A stretch of 64,000 bases of DNA from Oligoflexus tunisiensis (GCF_001748245.1 NZ_BDFO01000001.1:3809208-3873207); one strand, 5' to 3'; positions 1 through 9,085 are shown, counted from the stretch's first letter. The notes: generated by a model from the letters alone, not told the origin. Numbers and translations: made by a program.

Positions 1-126
1 ATCCTTGCCAGCGGAGTAATTGATGCAGGGTGCCGTTCGGAATCAGAAAAATTAACTCCACTTGAAAACGATAATTTCAATAAATGCCAGAATGACTGTT
101 CTGCTTTTAAGTGCCCTGAGATATAA
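1..126 (+). CDS. C-terminal end of an unidentified protein (5' truncated)
   Basis: A + strand reading frame is open from the first base to a TAA at 124-126, while the other two forward frames stop within about 25 bases. Only 41 residues are visible. The tail is cysteine-rich (C-x3-C-x4-C just before the end), which would suit an exported, disulphide-bonded protein. The stop lies 48 bases before the next start on the same strand, so the two may be cotranscribed. The family cannot be recognised from this fragment, and an open run of this length could also occur by chance. Confidence 0.5.
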   Translation: MLASGVIDAGCRSESEKLTPLENDNFNKCQNDCSAFKCPEI

Positions 127-174
127 GGAGGCGGTAGAATCTTTTGAAACCCTTGAAGGGAGCAGGATACGTCA

Positions 175-1587
175 ATGACGAGACTAACCTATTTACCCAT
201 AGCAATCTTGGCTCTGACGCCGGTGGCAGGCTTTGCTCACAAGGTTCCATACGGCGCCAGCCATTGTGCCAATACCGAAGAACAGGCTAACGCTGAGGAA
301 ATTCCAATATGCACTCAGGAAGAGAAGGAAGAGGCCGCAGCCACGGCTTTTTGTAAATTTACTGGCCGCCCTGACTTAAAAAATTGTGTAGAAAGCATTG
401 TCAAGCATGGCATGGCGGAAGCTGCTGGAAAATGTGTTGATGAAGCCGTGCAAAAGCAGGTTGATCTGAGGGAGGAACTCGTTGGCCATAAAATTGGTGG
501 AGGCGGTTCTGCTACAGACGGCTACTGGCATGTTGACTATAAGTACAGCAAGCAAGAAGGCTTGCATCGCCACGACTGGAGCGAGGGAGCCAGAGATCTC
601 GCTGGCCGAGATGCGGGGACACTTGCTGTGCGGCAGGCAAAAGAAAGCGCCGCCGTAAACAAGACCACAACTGAGACTGCCACCACAACAAGCGCATTCG
701 GCAAATTCTTAACACAAGTTGGATTAAGCGGATTGTCCAGCGTCGATGTCGAGGCTGGGGCGGACCACTCAAGGTCAAATGGAACAACTACGGAAAAAGG
801 GCCTTTGACTGATGCACAAGCCAAGGAAGCCTACGCTAAGGCTTATAAAGCAGCATATGACAATCCTAATTTGACGAAAGTTAACCCTGATATCATGTGC
901 GAGAAGGACGAGCCAAACTGCTCCAGCAGCTTCTCGCGCAATATTCCAAATGAGGACTACACTCCTCAACCTAAAAAGCCGGAAGAAAAGCCATCGAGTA
1001 ACGCTAACAAAAGCAGCTCCAGTTCGAAAGGCGACGATGGCAACAATAATCATAAAACCCCTTCTTCCTCACCCAGCAAATCCGACAAAACAGGAGAAGT
1101 TAAAGAGCACCATAATACCTACGCAGGCGACCCCTCACCTGTAACGCCCCCGGGGGAAATGCTCGCTACCTACGATCATGAAAACTTCAACAATCCCGTG
1201 GCAAAATGCCTTTTCGAGTCCTTCATGAAAGAAGTATCGAAGGACAATGATAAAACTTATAACGAGGATGGGTTCAACAAATCCGCCGAAGAGCGTAAAA
1301 AAGAGGCCGCAGCCCTTTTGAAAAAAGGCGTTTGTGACACTAGCTTTTATGGAACGGCATATTGCCAGAAATTCAGACAAGACAAGCTTACCACAGAGCA
1401 TATGCAGGATCCGGTGGACGAGGATAAATCAACTTTATTCGACGAGATTCAGGATATGGGGCATATTGACTTTGGAAACCCAAAAGACGATCTGGACAAG
1501 ACCCCGATAGACTTTTCCAAGATCAAACAGCTGCCGACAAATCCTGCTGATCCCGTGAACCCCTTGCCTTTCAAGCCAAATAGGTAA
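175..1587 (+). CDS. Secreted low-complexity protein of unknown function
   Basis: The 470-residue protein begins with a signal peptide (hydrophobic core about residues 4-19, cleavage expected after AGFA near residue 21), so it is probably exported. The ATG has an AGGA seven bases upstream. The mature part has scattered cysteines in the first 85 residues, a Thr-rich stretch near 160-175, and a long Ser/Lys/Asn/Gly linker at about 255-305. A charged C-terminal region follows, with more cysteines near 340-400 and a Pro-rich end. I recognise no family. The coding sequence looks more A+T-rich than the enzymes further right, and it ends in a good intrinsic terminator. It may be a surface or effector-like protein, but nothing in the sequence proves that. 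Confidence 0.85.
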   Translation: MTRLTYLPIAILALTPVAGFAHKVPYGASHCANTEEQANAEEIPICTQEEKEEAAATAFCKFTGRPDLKNCVESIVKHGMAEAAGKCVDEAVQKQVDLREELVGHKIGGGGSATDGYWHVDYKYSKQEGLHRHDWSEGARDLAGRDAGTLAVRQAKESAAVNKTTTETATTTSAFGKFLTQVGLSGLSSVDVEAGADHSRSNGTTTEKGPLTDAQAKEAYAKAYKAAYDNPNLTKVNPDIMCEKDEPNCSSSFSRNIPNEDYTPQPKKPEEKPSSNANKSSSSSKGDDGNNNHKTPSSSPSKSDKTGEVKEHHNTYAGDPSPVTPPGEMLATYDHENFNNPVAKCLFESFMKEVSKDNDKTYNEDGFNKSAEERKKEAAALLKKGVCDTSFYGTAYCQKFRQDKLTTEHMQDPVDEDKSTLFDEIQDMGHIDFGNPKDDLDKTPIDFSKIKQLPTNPADPVNPLPFKPNR

Positions 1588-1594
1588 ACTGATT

Positions 1595-1630
1595 AAAACC
1601 CCGGATTAACCACTGGGGTTTTACATTTTC
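1595..1630 (+). terminator. Rho-independent terminator
   Basis: An 8-bp perfect stem, AAAACCCC (1595-1602) with GGGGTTTT (1615-1622), starts eight bases after the stop of the secreted protein. The right arm ends in T residues, with more T in the sequence that follows. Confidence 0.75.
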
Positions 1631-1786
1631 AACTCTTCTTCATCCAGGAATCGTTCAGGCTGTGGGCTCTTTCACGCTCATAGCCAATTATGAGCTGGAC
1701 CGTCCGAGATCATAGTCATAAGTGACCGCGTTGTCAGCACCCCTGTGGATGGCTATACTGGCCCTTCAACAAGCCTGGAGTGACCC

Positions 1787-3949
1787 TTGTTTACGCGTAT
1801 ACTGTACACCAGTCTCATGATCGCCCTGCCCCTGACAGCTCAGGCGGATGAAGGGCAATGGCAGCCGCACCAATTGCCGCTTTTGAAGGCAGAGTTGAAG
1901 CGTATCGGCATTCAGACGCCGGCGGAAAGGCTCGCCGATTTGAAACGGGCTCCCATGTCGGCCATAGTCTCCCTGGGGGGCTGTTCGGCGTCCTTTGTTT
2001 CCCCTCAAGGCTTAATCGTTACCAATCATCACTGCGCTTATGGCGATATTCAGCACAACTCCTCCGCCAAACGAAATTTTATCGCCGATGGTTTCCTCGC
2101 GCGCTCACGGGCCGAGGAATTGCCGGCGAGCCCGAATACCCGGATTTATGTGACCGATAGCGTCGAGGATGTGACCCAAACGGTGCTGCGCGGACTGGAT
2201 CCCAAGCTGTCAGGCAAGGCACGGTATGAGGAAATCGAAAAGCGCATCAAGGATCTCATCGCCAGCTGTGAAGCGGACAAAGCCTATCGTTGTTCGGTTC
2301 CGAGCTTTCATCGCGGCATGGAATACTATCGCATTCGGCAGATGATGATACGCGACGTGCGCCTGGTTTATGCGCCCTCTGACAAAATCGGTAACTTTGG
2401 AGGCGAGATCGATAACTTTGAATGGCCTCGCCACACCGGAGATTTTGCCTTCCTGCGGGGTTATGTGGGCAAGGACGGGCGACCTGCCGATCCCTCGCCG
2501 GACAATGTACCTTATGCGTCCAAAGATTTTCTGGCCATATCAGCGGAAGGCTTGAAAAACGGGGATCCCATTCTGCTGGCCGGCTATCCTGGTCGCACCA
2601 ATCGCTATAAACTGCCGCGCGAAATTCGTTTCGTCCGCGATCAAAGTTACCCGCAATACGTGGCGGAATACGATGCGGATCTTGAAGCCATCGCGCAGGT
2701 CACCAAAACCAATCCTGAAACCGCGGTACGCTATGCCAGCGTTTCCAAAGGCATCAGCAATCGTTTGAAGAAACTGCAGGGTCTGCTCGATGGATTCGCC
2801 CGTCGGGATATTGCGGCGATCAAGGACGAGCAACAGGCTGAATTCAATCAGTGGATGAAAAAGCAGCCCAATGCCAAAACTTTGCAGGAAGTGCTCGCCC
2901 AGATGGATCACCTGATCCAGGCCGATGAAAGACTGTCTGAAGAGCAGTTCGCCTGGTCGGTCGCCACGAAGAGCGATCTTCTCAGCAGCGCGCTGCAACT
3001 CTACCGTCTGGCGGTGGAACGGCAGAAACCGGACGCCGAACGTGAATCCGGTTACCAGGATCGGGATCTGCCCTTTATTAAGGCCCGTCTGACCCGTCTG
3101 GAGCAAACCTTTGCCAGCGAAGTGGATCAGGCGCGCTGGAAAGCGGCTCTGCAGCGCTACCAAAAACTGTCGGCTGACTCCCACCCGCTCGGCCTGGACG
3201 CGCTCCTGCCGACGGTCGATGCGATAGCTGGCCTTTATCAAAAATCGACCTTGCATGACACCGTCCAGCGTCTTGACTGGATGAACAAGGATGCCAAGGC
3301 CTTCACCCAATCCAAGGATGCCCTGATTCAGCTGGCGGTGAAACTGCATGACATTCACATGACGCTTGAAAACCGTCGCAAGGAAATCGATGGCAACCTC
3401 GATCGCATCATTCCCGAGTACATGCGCGCGGTGATAGCCTGGAAAAAATCCCAGGGCAAACCCGTGTATCCGGATGCCAACTCCACCCTGCGGGTGACCT
3501 ATGGAACCGTGTCTCCCTACTCGCCGAAGGACGGTCTGATCAAAGGCCCGTTCACCACCCTGGAAGGCGTCCTGGAAAAATATACCGGCAAGACCCCCTT
3601 TGATGCCCCCAAAGCCCTTCTGGAGGCGGCACGGGCCAAACGCTATGGAGCCTATAAGGACAAGGTCCTCGGCACCGTTCCGGTGAACTTCCTGACCACC
3701 GCCGACACCACCGGAGGCAACTCCGGTTCGGCCGTGATGAACAAACGCGCGGAACTGGTCGGTCTGAATTTCGATTCGACCTATGAGTCGGTGACCAAGG
3801 ATTGGTACTTCGATCCGCTCATGACCCGCGCGATTCACGTGGATATTCGTTACATGCTCTGGGTCATGGCCGAGGTCGACAAGGCCGAGAACCTTCTGAA
3901 GGAACTGACGATCCGTTATCCTAATGCAAAGGATAAATCTGCACATTAA
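1787..3949 (+). CDS. S46 family serine peptidase (dipeptidyl-peptidase 7/11 type)
   Basis: The 720-residue length matches S46 peptidases, which remove dipeptides from peptide N termini in the periplasm. The start is TTG, supported by GGAG six bases upstream, and gives a signal peptide ending near AQA (about residue 20). Expected catalytic residues are His82 in the N-H-H-C motif (80-83), probably Asp209 in a G-G-E-I-D-N-F motif, and Ser646 in G-N-S-G-S. The C terminus carries the family's V-D-I-R-Y motif. The residue that sets specificity in characterised members (Gly in DPP7, Arg in DPP11, in an F-D-x context) is Ser664 here, so the substrate cannot be assigned. The 3' end overlaps the convergent regulator gene by 29 bases. 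Confidence 0.95.
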   Translation: MFTRILYTSLMIALPLTAQADEGQWQPHQLPLLKAELKRIGIQTPAERLADLKRAPMSAIVSLGGCSASFVSPQGLIVTNHHCAYGDIQHNSSAKRNFIADGFLARSRAEELPASPNTRIYVTDSVEDVTQTVLRGLDPKLSGKARYEEIEKRIKDLIASCEADKAYRCSVPSFHRGMEYYRIRQMMIRDVRLVYAPSDKIGNFGGEIDNFEWPRHTGDFAFLRGYVGKDGRPADPSPDNVPYASKDFLAISAEGLKNGDPILLAGYPGRTNRYKLPREIRFVRDQSYPQYVAEYDADLEAIAQVTKTNPETAVRYASVSKGISNRLKKLQGLLDGFARRDIAAIKDEQQAEFNQWMKKQPNAKTLQEVLAQMDHLIQADERLSEEQFAWSVATKSDLLSSALQLYRLAVERQKPDAERESGYQDRDLPFIKARLTRLEQTFASEVDQARWKAALQRYQKLSADSHPLGLDALLPTVDAIAGLYQKSTLHDTVQRLDWMNKDAKAFTQSKDALIQLAVKLHDIHMTLENRRKEIDGNLDRIIPEYMRAVIAWKKSQGKPVYPDANSTLRVTYGTVSPYSPKDGLIKGPFTTLEGVLEKYTGKTPFDAPKALLEAARAKRYGAYKDKVLGTVPVNFLTTADTTGGNSGSAVMNKRAELVGLNFDSTYESVTKDWYFDPLMTRAIHVDIRYMLWVMAEVDKAENLLKELTIRYPNAKDKSAH

Positions 3950-4766
3950 AGCGGATCAGCATATCGGCTTCCGTGGATTCAACTTCCTGAGCGGTGAGGA
4001 TACTGTGATCCTTCACCTTCTCGATGAATTCCGGAAGCCGACTTTTCTTCACCGAAATCATGATCGTTTCAAAATAGGCGTCCTGTGAGGAATACCATTT
4101 CTTGAAGGCCCGCTCCGCATCCTGCACCGCATACTGATGAAAGCTGTTCATGGTGAGGCCGCTGTCCTCGCTGTCGGTAAAGCGGATGGTATTCTCCCGA
4201 ATGAAATAACGCTGCGTGTCCGTATCCAGACCGATCACTTCAATCCCCATGAGACAGGCCAGCGCATATTCCACATCCAGCGCCCGCGAGCGTCCGAAGT
4301 AGCTCTTCAATTGCTCCTTGGTCGGATTGTTTCCATAGAGTCCGAAGGCGCAGTAAACCTCGGCCGCAAACACCATTCCATGGAGACGCGAGGGAAAACT
4401 TTCCTCGACCTTTTTGAACGAGCGCCGCAGGCTTTCGAGCTTCTCCATCAGCACGCGGCGTTCGTCCTCGCTATCGGCGTCCTCCAGTTCGAAGACTACA
4501 TGCGCGGCGGTGGCCAGGCGTCCGGTCAGGCCGAAGCATTTGATAAAGCCCTTCCAGTAACGACTGTTGAGTCGTCTTTTGCCGTTCAGAAATTCCGACA
4601 GATAACCCCGCGAGGGAATGCCGCAGGACTTGCAAAGCTGGGCTATGGAAAAATGCGGATGAGTCTGCTTCTTGCGTTCAAAGAGAGCACGAAAGATGAG
4701 GGATGGTTTATCACTCGCCAGAAACTGGTTGTAAATGAAGGATCGCTCTTCCATCGTTAAGGCCAT
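3921..4766 (-). CDS. TIGR02147 family putative transcriptional regulator
   Basis: The protein has the TIGR02147 layout: an N-terminal helix-turn-helix-like region (about residues 10-75, with F-S-I-A-Q-L-C-K-S-C-G-I and Y-L-S-E-F-L-N-G-K-R-R-L) followed by a long, mostly helical C-terminal half. The family is known mainly from Bdellovibrio-like bacteria and Fibrobacter; it is presumed to bind DNA and its signals are unknown. I chose the ATG at 4766, which has GGAG ten bases upstream, over an in-frame TTG at 4784 with no ribosome-binding site. It converges on the S46 peptidase gene and overlaps its last 29 bases. Confidence 0.88.
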   Translation of the reverse strand: MALTMEERSFIYNQFLASDKPSLIFRALFERKKQTHPHFSIAQLCKSCGIPSRGYLSEFLNGKRRLNSRYWKGFIKCFGLTGRLATAAHVVFELEDADSEDERRVLMEKLESLRRSFKKVEESFPSRLHGMVFAAEVYCAFGLYGNNPTKEQLKSYFGRSRALDVEYALACLMGIEVIGLDTDTQRYFIRENTIRFTDSEDSGLTMNSFHQYAVQDAERAFKKWYSSQDAYFETIMISVKKSRLPEFIEKVKDHSILTAQEVESTEADMLIRFNVQIYPLH

Positions 4767-4947
4767 GACAGGTAAGCTCCGCAAGTTTGACTATCGCATA
4801 TCATAAAAGCACAGACGCATCATACAGGATCATAGGGCCTGACGTGTGACCTTGGAATTTAATGCAAAGCTGTTCTTAAAAAAGTGCTCTGGGAGAACAA
4901 GGGTATGGAAATTCACCCGAAATCATCGAGGCTTATGGAAGAACAGC

Positions 4948-5331
4948 TCAAGCCCGTTCCAGCGTGCGCATCAAAGCCACACCGCCATAACAAGCGAGAA
5001 GACCGAAGGCCGGGCTGCCGAAATAATAAAGCGCGGCCATCACCCGTTCACCCCCTTCCCAAAGGCGGAGGGACTCATTGCAGTAGGCGGAAAACGTCGT
5101 AAAACCGCCTAAAAAACCGGCGGCCAATCCCGTCCGGATCTCAGGCGCGAGCGAAATCCGATCGAGGCCCAGCACATAGAGGACGCCCATCAGGAATGCA
5201 CCCACGATGTTGATGACAAACGTGGCCCAGGGAAAAGCCTGAGGGACGGCCTTCAGCGCCCATAGGCTGATTCCATAACGGAGGGTCACCCCGAGCGCAC
5301 CAAACACGATGACCAGAGCCAGCTGTTGCAC
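4948..5331 (-). CDS. crcB: Fluoride ion channel CrcB/FluC
   Basis: The 127-residue membrane protein has four hydrophobic segments and the CrcB/Fluc signatures: G-A-L-G-V-T-L-R-Y near the N terminus, F-V-I-N-I-V-G-A-F-L-M-G in the second segment, and G-F-L-G-G-F-T-T-F-S in the third. Fluc proteins form dual-topology dimers that let fluoride leave the cell down its gradient. The start is GTG with AGAAGG six bases upstream. The start lies 11 bases beyond the stop of the DUF4197 gene, so the two probably share a transcript. I see no room for a fluoride riboswitch directly upstream. Confidence 0.95.
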   Translation of the reverse strand: MQQLALVIVFGALGVTLRYGISLWALKAVPQAFPWATFVINIVGAFLMGVLYVLGLDRISLAPEIRTGLAAGFLGGFTTFSAYCNESLRLWEGGERVMAALYYFGSPAFGLLACYGGVALMRTLERA

Positions 5332-5342
5332 GTGGGGCCTTC

Positions 5343-6092
5343 TTAACTTTTCCGGTTGGCGTAATAACCGAACACCTTTTGCAGAAGCGCAGTACTGCGT
5401 TCCACGGGATTGTCGCGAATCAGTTTTTCCTGCTTGCCGATTTCCGTGAAGAGGGCCTGGCTGGCCTTCTGACTCACATACTCATCAAGGTTGACCGTGG
5501 CAATCGGTATGCCGGCGAGCGTCGCCGCGGGTTTGATGGTGGTCATGATTTGGTTGTAGTACCGGCCGACATTGTTCTGCTGGGTGGCCTTGGCCACAAT
5601 GGGTTTGAAGGTATCCAGCAGCTGCTGTTCACTTGTACGGCGAAAGTAATTGGTGGCGGCCTGATCAGGGCCGGTAAGGATGGTGACCACATCCTGAAAG
5701 GTGAGCTGGGTTATGGCCCGTTTGAAGATGGGCATCGCCGAGGACATGGCCTGTTCCGCAGCACGATTCAGGCTCTTTTCAAAATTATCGACCTGAGCCC
5801 CGAGTCCGGCACTGCGGGCAAACTGGGCCATCTTCTGCATCTCAGCAGGGATCAGGATGCGGTGCATGGACTGGCTGAAGCCACCTTCCTTTTGCAGCAT
5901 GTTAATCCCAACGGTCACCCCTTTTTCCAGAGCCTGGCGTGTGGCGGACACGGATTCGCTCTGGCTTGGGGCTGCACTGACCTGACCCATTTGGTTCTGG
6001 CCGACTTGAATGGCTTCGTTAATGGTCTCTTCATAGCCCACGCAGCCACTCGTCAGACATGCAAGACCCACTAGCAGTTTTTTCATAGCCAT
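5343..6092 (-). CDS. DUF4197 domain lipoprotein-like exported protein
   Basis: About 250 residues starting at an ATG with AGGA six bases upstream; longer in-frame starts lack a ribosome-binding site. The N terminus (K-K-L-L-V-G-L-A-C-L-T-S-G-C) is a signal peptide with a plausible but not ideal lipobox (T-S-G-C). The rest matches DUF4197: a helical repeat-like region with I-P-A-E-M, N-R-A-A-E-Q-A, the I-L-T-G-P-D-Q-A-A-T-N-Y-F motif and F-K-P-I-V. DUF4197 proteins are envelope proteins of unknown role. The gene is the likely first member of a two-gene unit with the fluoride channel, but a functional link is not evident. Confidence 0.9.
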   Translation of the reverse strand: MAMKKLLVGLACLTSGCVGYEETINEAIQVGQNQMGQVSAAPSQSESVSATRQALEKGVTVGINMLQKEGGFSQSMHRILIPAEMQKMAQFARSAGLGAQVDNFEKSLNRAAEQAMSSAMPIFKRAITQLTFQDVVTILTGPDQAATNYFRRTSEQQLLDTFKPIVAKATQQNNVGRYYNQIMTTIKPAATLAGIPIATVNLDEYVSQKASQALFTEIGKQEKLIRDNPVERSTALLQKVFGYYANRKS

Positions 6093-6211
6093 GACCTTTC
6101 CTGAAATTGCCAAGCGGACTGAATCGGAAAACTTGGCAAATGCACAGGACCTTGTCAACGGGCCGTTTTGCAGGGAGTCAGAGTCTGTCTCAAGAAACGC
6201 ACACAAAGGTC

Positions 6212-7921
6212 TCAACGAGCCATCGTATCCCAGGCGGGATCAGGCGGGGCCACCCGCTCGGGCTTCCGCTTCAGCGCGTAACCCTGCGTGTTGATGTTGC
6301 GATACATATTGAAGGCGCGATAACAGCTGCTCTGATGCGGATCGCTGTAATCGCCAACCGGCACACGCCACTCGCTGCCATCAGCGGCGCGGAATTTCGC
6401 CTCATAAGCCTCGACACATTGTTCATAGGTATAAGCACCAGGGCGCGGCTCGGCGGCCAGGGGGGATTGAGTTTCCAGTTTCAAAAGTTTCAAGGCAGCC
6501 TTCACCCCATGCTGCGGATCGATCCCAAATTTTGTCAGCCAATCCACGACCAGCTCATTCGCTTCCTGCTCACGCGTATAAGGGCCAAGACCGAGGGCAT
6601 CCGCGCGCCGGGACAACTCAGCAAGCCTCGTGTCCGGAGCGGCGACCACGGCCGGCAAAGCCCGATTGAGCCAATCCCAAAGCTCCCTGACCGTCGTCAG
6701 CTCGGGCACCGGTCCCAGAACGCGCGGAGACCACGGCGCGAGGCGCTCCATGTTGTCCACCATACGTTTTTGCAGGGTCGCATTCAAAGGCAGATCGACC
6801 AGACACGCATCGACCTTGCGCTCATAATCCTGATAGGAAACGTATCCGCGTTCATCCGGTTTTTCCAAAGGAAAATGGGTCAATCCCGGAGCCGTGAGAA
6901 AATGCTGCGACAGATCCTTGCAGGCGCTGCGTTGGCCTTCCTTTCGTATCCAATCCTGAATCACATGGCGGGCAATGAAATAAAGACCACTGTGATAGCG
7001 CTGTCCTGGAGCCCCATTCGCCAGGGTCCGATAGCCATTTTCCTTGGCCTTCCGCCAGTACATCAGCTCCTGGGCCAGCTCCGCCATCTCCTTGTCCGCC
7101 GCATGAGGCGCAAGAAAATCGTGCAGGGCATCGGGCTGCGAACGATGGGCCCGATAATAATGCGCCGCCTCGTGAAAGACCGTCGCGACCGCTTCATATT
7201 CCGTGAGATTTTGCATCAGGCCGGTGGTCATCACCAGCCAGTGTCCGCTCATGCGCACAAAAATTTCCCTGGTCTGCGCGGGCGCATGGGAACCATCAAT
7301 CGACGCCTGCAGACAGCCGGGCGCAAAGTCCACGGTGCGCTTCGTCACCCGCGTCGTGCATCCCGCAAAGGGTTTCACATACCAATCCATAAAGCGCTGC
7401 AGCGCCACGCCCTGATAAGGCAACGGCACACAGGGACGCGGACCCGGGACACTGAAAAGCCCACCCCGTTCGCGATCCAGACCAAGAAAATCCTCCGAGG
7501 TGCCCTCGGCTCCCTGCAGCTGTCCCATCTTCCTCAGGCAGACGTCCATGCGTCCCACAAAAGCCTGGGGCTGCGCATGCTCCAACAGAAAAATCCGGGG
7601 CTGCGGCACGCCCTGCATCCCGATCGGATCCTTTTCCCTCAGGAAGCGATCCAGCTGCTCCAGCCAGAACTGCAGTCGCTGGCGCAAAGGGTCCGTGGCC
7701 GGACGGCTGATCACGGTTCCGAATCGAGGTTCCAAGGTATGTTCCACAAGTTCCTGCTCGGTGACAGCGAGCCACGGGAAACGGGATTCTTCGAGCAGAG
7801 CACGAGCCCTGTGCTGCAAATTCAGGCGGCCCTCGGTTGATTGACAGGCAAAAGAGCCCAGAAAGATCCATAGCCACCCCAGTTTGATTCTGCGGTGTTT
7901 CCCAAATGGGCATCCTCTCAT
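6212..7921 (-). CDS. Putative M48-like zinc metallopeptidase lipoprotein
   Basis: The protein has an N-terminal signal with a Cys near residue 26 (S-F-A-C), suggesting a lipoprotein or secreted enzyme. The catalytic zinc motif H-E-A-A-H spans residues 250-254, in the context T-V-F-H-E-A-A-H-Y-Y. The downstream E-Q-E-A-N (451-455) resembles the E-x-x-A-D/N third-ligand motif of M48 gluzincins. The spacing of about 200 residues between them is long for M48. About 570 residues makes it large, with extra N- and C-terminal regions of unknown role. The ATG at 7921 was preferred to a GTG at 7930, but neither has a strong ribosome-binding site. The substrate is unknown. Confidence 0.75.
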   Translation of the reverse strand: MRGCPFGKHRRIKLGWLWIFLGSFACQSTEGRLNLQHRARALLEESRFPWLAVTEQELVEHTLEPRFGTVISRPATDPLRQRLQFWLEQLDRFLREKDPIGMQGVPQPRIFLLEHAQPQAFVGRMDVCLRKMGQLQGAEGTSEDFLGLDRERGGLFSVPGPRPCVPLPYQGVALQRFMDWYVKPFAGCTTRVTKRTVDFAPGCLQASIDGSHAPAQTREIFVRMSGHWLVMTTGLMQNLTEYEAVATVFHEAAHYYRAHRSQPDALHDFLAPHAADKEMAELAQELMYWRKAKENGYRTLANGAPGQRYHSGLYFIARHVIQDWIRKEGQRSACKDLSQHFLTAPGLTHFPLEKPDERGYVSYQDYERKVDACLVDLPLNATLQKRMVDNMERLAPWSPRVLGPVPELTTVRELWDWLNRALPAVVAAPDTRLAELSRRADALGLGPYTREQEANELVVDWLTKFGIDPQHGVKAALKLLKLETQSPLAAEPRPGAYTYEQCVEAYEAKFRAADGSEWRVPVGDYSDPHQSSCYRAFNMYRNINTQGYALKRKPERVAPPDPAWDTMAR

Positions 7922-8210
7922 GGCAGCCACCCCAACATCTCTTTTTTAAGCTTATGCTAACACGAAGGACTCGATGCTTTTTACCCATCATGGTCTTTCC
8001 GCGGGCATCCGACAGAAGACCGGTTTCAACGGCAGCCAGGAAATGATCGTCTGTTTCACAAAAAAGTATTCCATGTCCTGGGATTAAGGCGGGTCACAGT
8101 GAAATGCCCTGGGCCGGCTGTCCTTCGGGACGGGCTGCCCGAATTTTATTCTCAAGATTCCACCACATTATGCCGAAAAGTAAAGCATCCCCTGGCCCGG
8201 AGGTTTTGCT

Positions 8211-8900
8211 GTGAAATTCATGATCGTGGCCTGCATCCTGCTAGGCGCCTGCACCGCGAACGTCGACGACACGCGTGTGAATGCCGATGGCAAGCCCAAC
8301 AATATCATGACGGGTTCCGATGCGAATCCCGCACCCGGATCCATCGCCAACGCCGGGAATCCCAACCCTGCCCTGGCCGACTTTATTCCTGTGGGATATA
8401 CCGATGAACTTCAGCCCATGGTCCAACAGCTTTGTACCGGAAGCTGCCACACCGGTGCGCCGGCTCCTGGTCCGGTGACTCTGAATACCGCAGAAACCCT
8501 GAAGGCTGCTGCGACCCAGGCGGCGGCCGCCATCACGAGCGGAAAGATGCCGCCGAATGCCGCGGATAAGTCGGAAGCGGATAAAAAACTGCTCGCACAG
8601 CTTGCGATTTCGCTCACGAATTGGGGCCGCAATGAAGCCTATGCCAATGCGTTATCTGATTTCACAATAACCTGGACGCCCGCCGTGAGTGGTTTGGCCA
8701 ACGCACTCTGCATTTCCTGTCACAAAGGGGATCAGCCACCAGCCGGTTTGCGCCTTGAAACCCAGGATCAATGGAAGACCGCGATGCCTCGCATTTTGCA
8801 GGCTGTTGAAAACAGAAAAATGCCCCCGAAAGTCGATGAAGTGCAGGGACCTCGTCTTTTACGATATCTGAGGGCCTGGCAGGATCAAGGCTTCCCCTGA
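8211..8900 (+). CDS. Cytochrome c-like lipoprotein with two haem-type motifs
   Basis: A GTG start with GGAGG seven bases upstream opens a 229-residue lipoprotein (lipobox L-G-A-C, Cys near residue 14). The mature part contains C75-T-G-S-C79-H80, a C-x3-C-H variant, and C167-I-S-C170-H171, a standard c-type haem motif. Each lies in a small domain with a K-M-P-P motif further on, whose Met could be the second haem ligand; this looks like two repeated cytochrome-like units. It stands 185 bases before the [2Fe-2S]/molybdopterin gene pair on the same strand and could take electrons from that enzyme. Whether the first, irregular motif carries haem is uncertain. Confidence 0.75.
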   Translation: MKFMIVACILLGACTANVDDTRVNADGKPNNIMTGSDANPAPGSIANAGNPNPALADFIPVGYTDELQPMVQQLCTGSCHTGAPAPGPVTLNTAETLKAAATQAAAAITSGKMPPNAADKSEADKKLLAQLAISLTNWGRNEAYANALSDFTITWTPAVSGLANALCISCHKGDQPPAGLRLETQDQWKTAMPRILQAVENRKMPPKVDEVQGPRLLRYLRAWQDQGFP

Positions 8901-9085
8901 GTTCATCTCACCCGCCTTCTTATCTTGATTGATTTTAATTAGAACCATCCGCTTCCATGCGACAGGTTTCCTGCTGTGACATGGAGGCAGGAATGTCCTT
9001 GTGAATTTTCTGGATTGTTTTTCTCATCAAAGACTGTTATCGGCCTTGATAGACGATCGCACAATCAGGACGGGAGAGGCCCAAG

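Noticed and set aside
2540..3946. 468-codon open frame opposite the S46 peptidase
   Set aside because: It lies wholly within a gene with conserved catalytic motifs and shows only antisense composition.
6107..7840. 577-codon open frame opposite the metallopeptidase gene
   Set aside because: The minus-strand product has H-E-A-A-H and a signal peptide; the forward product is Arg/His/Gln-rich without motifs.
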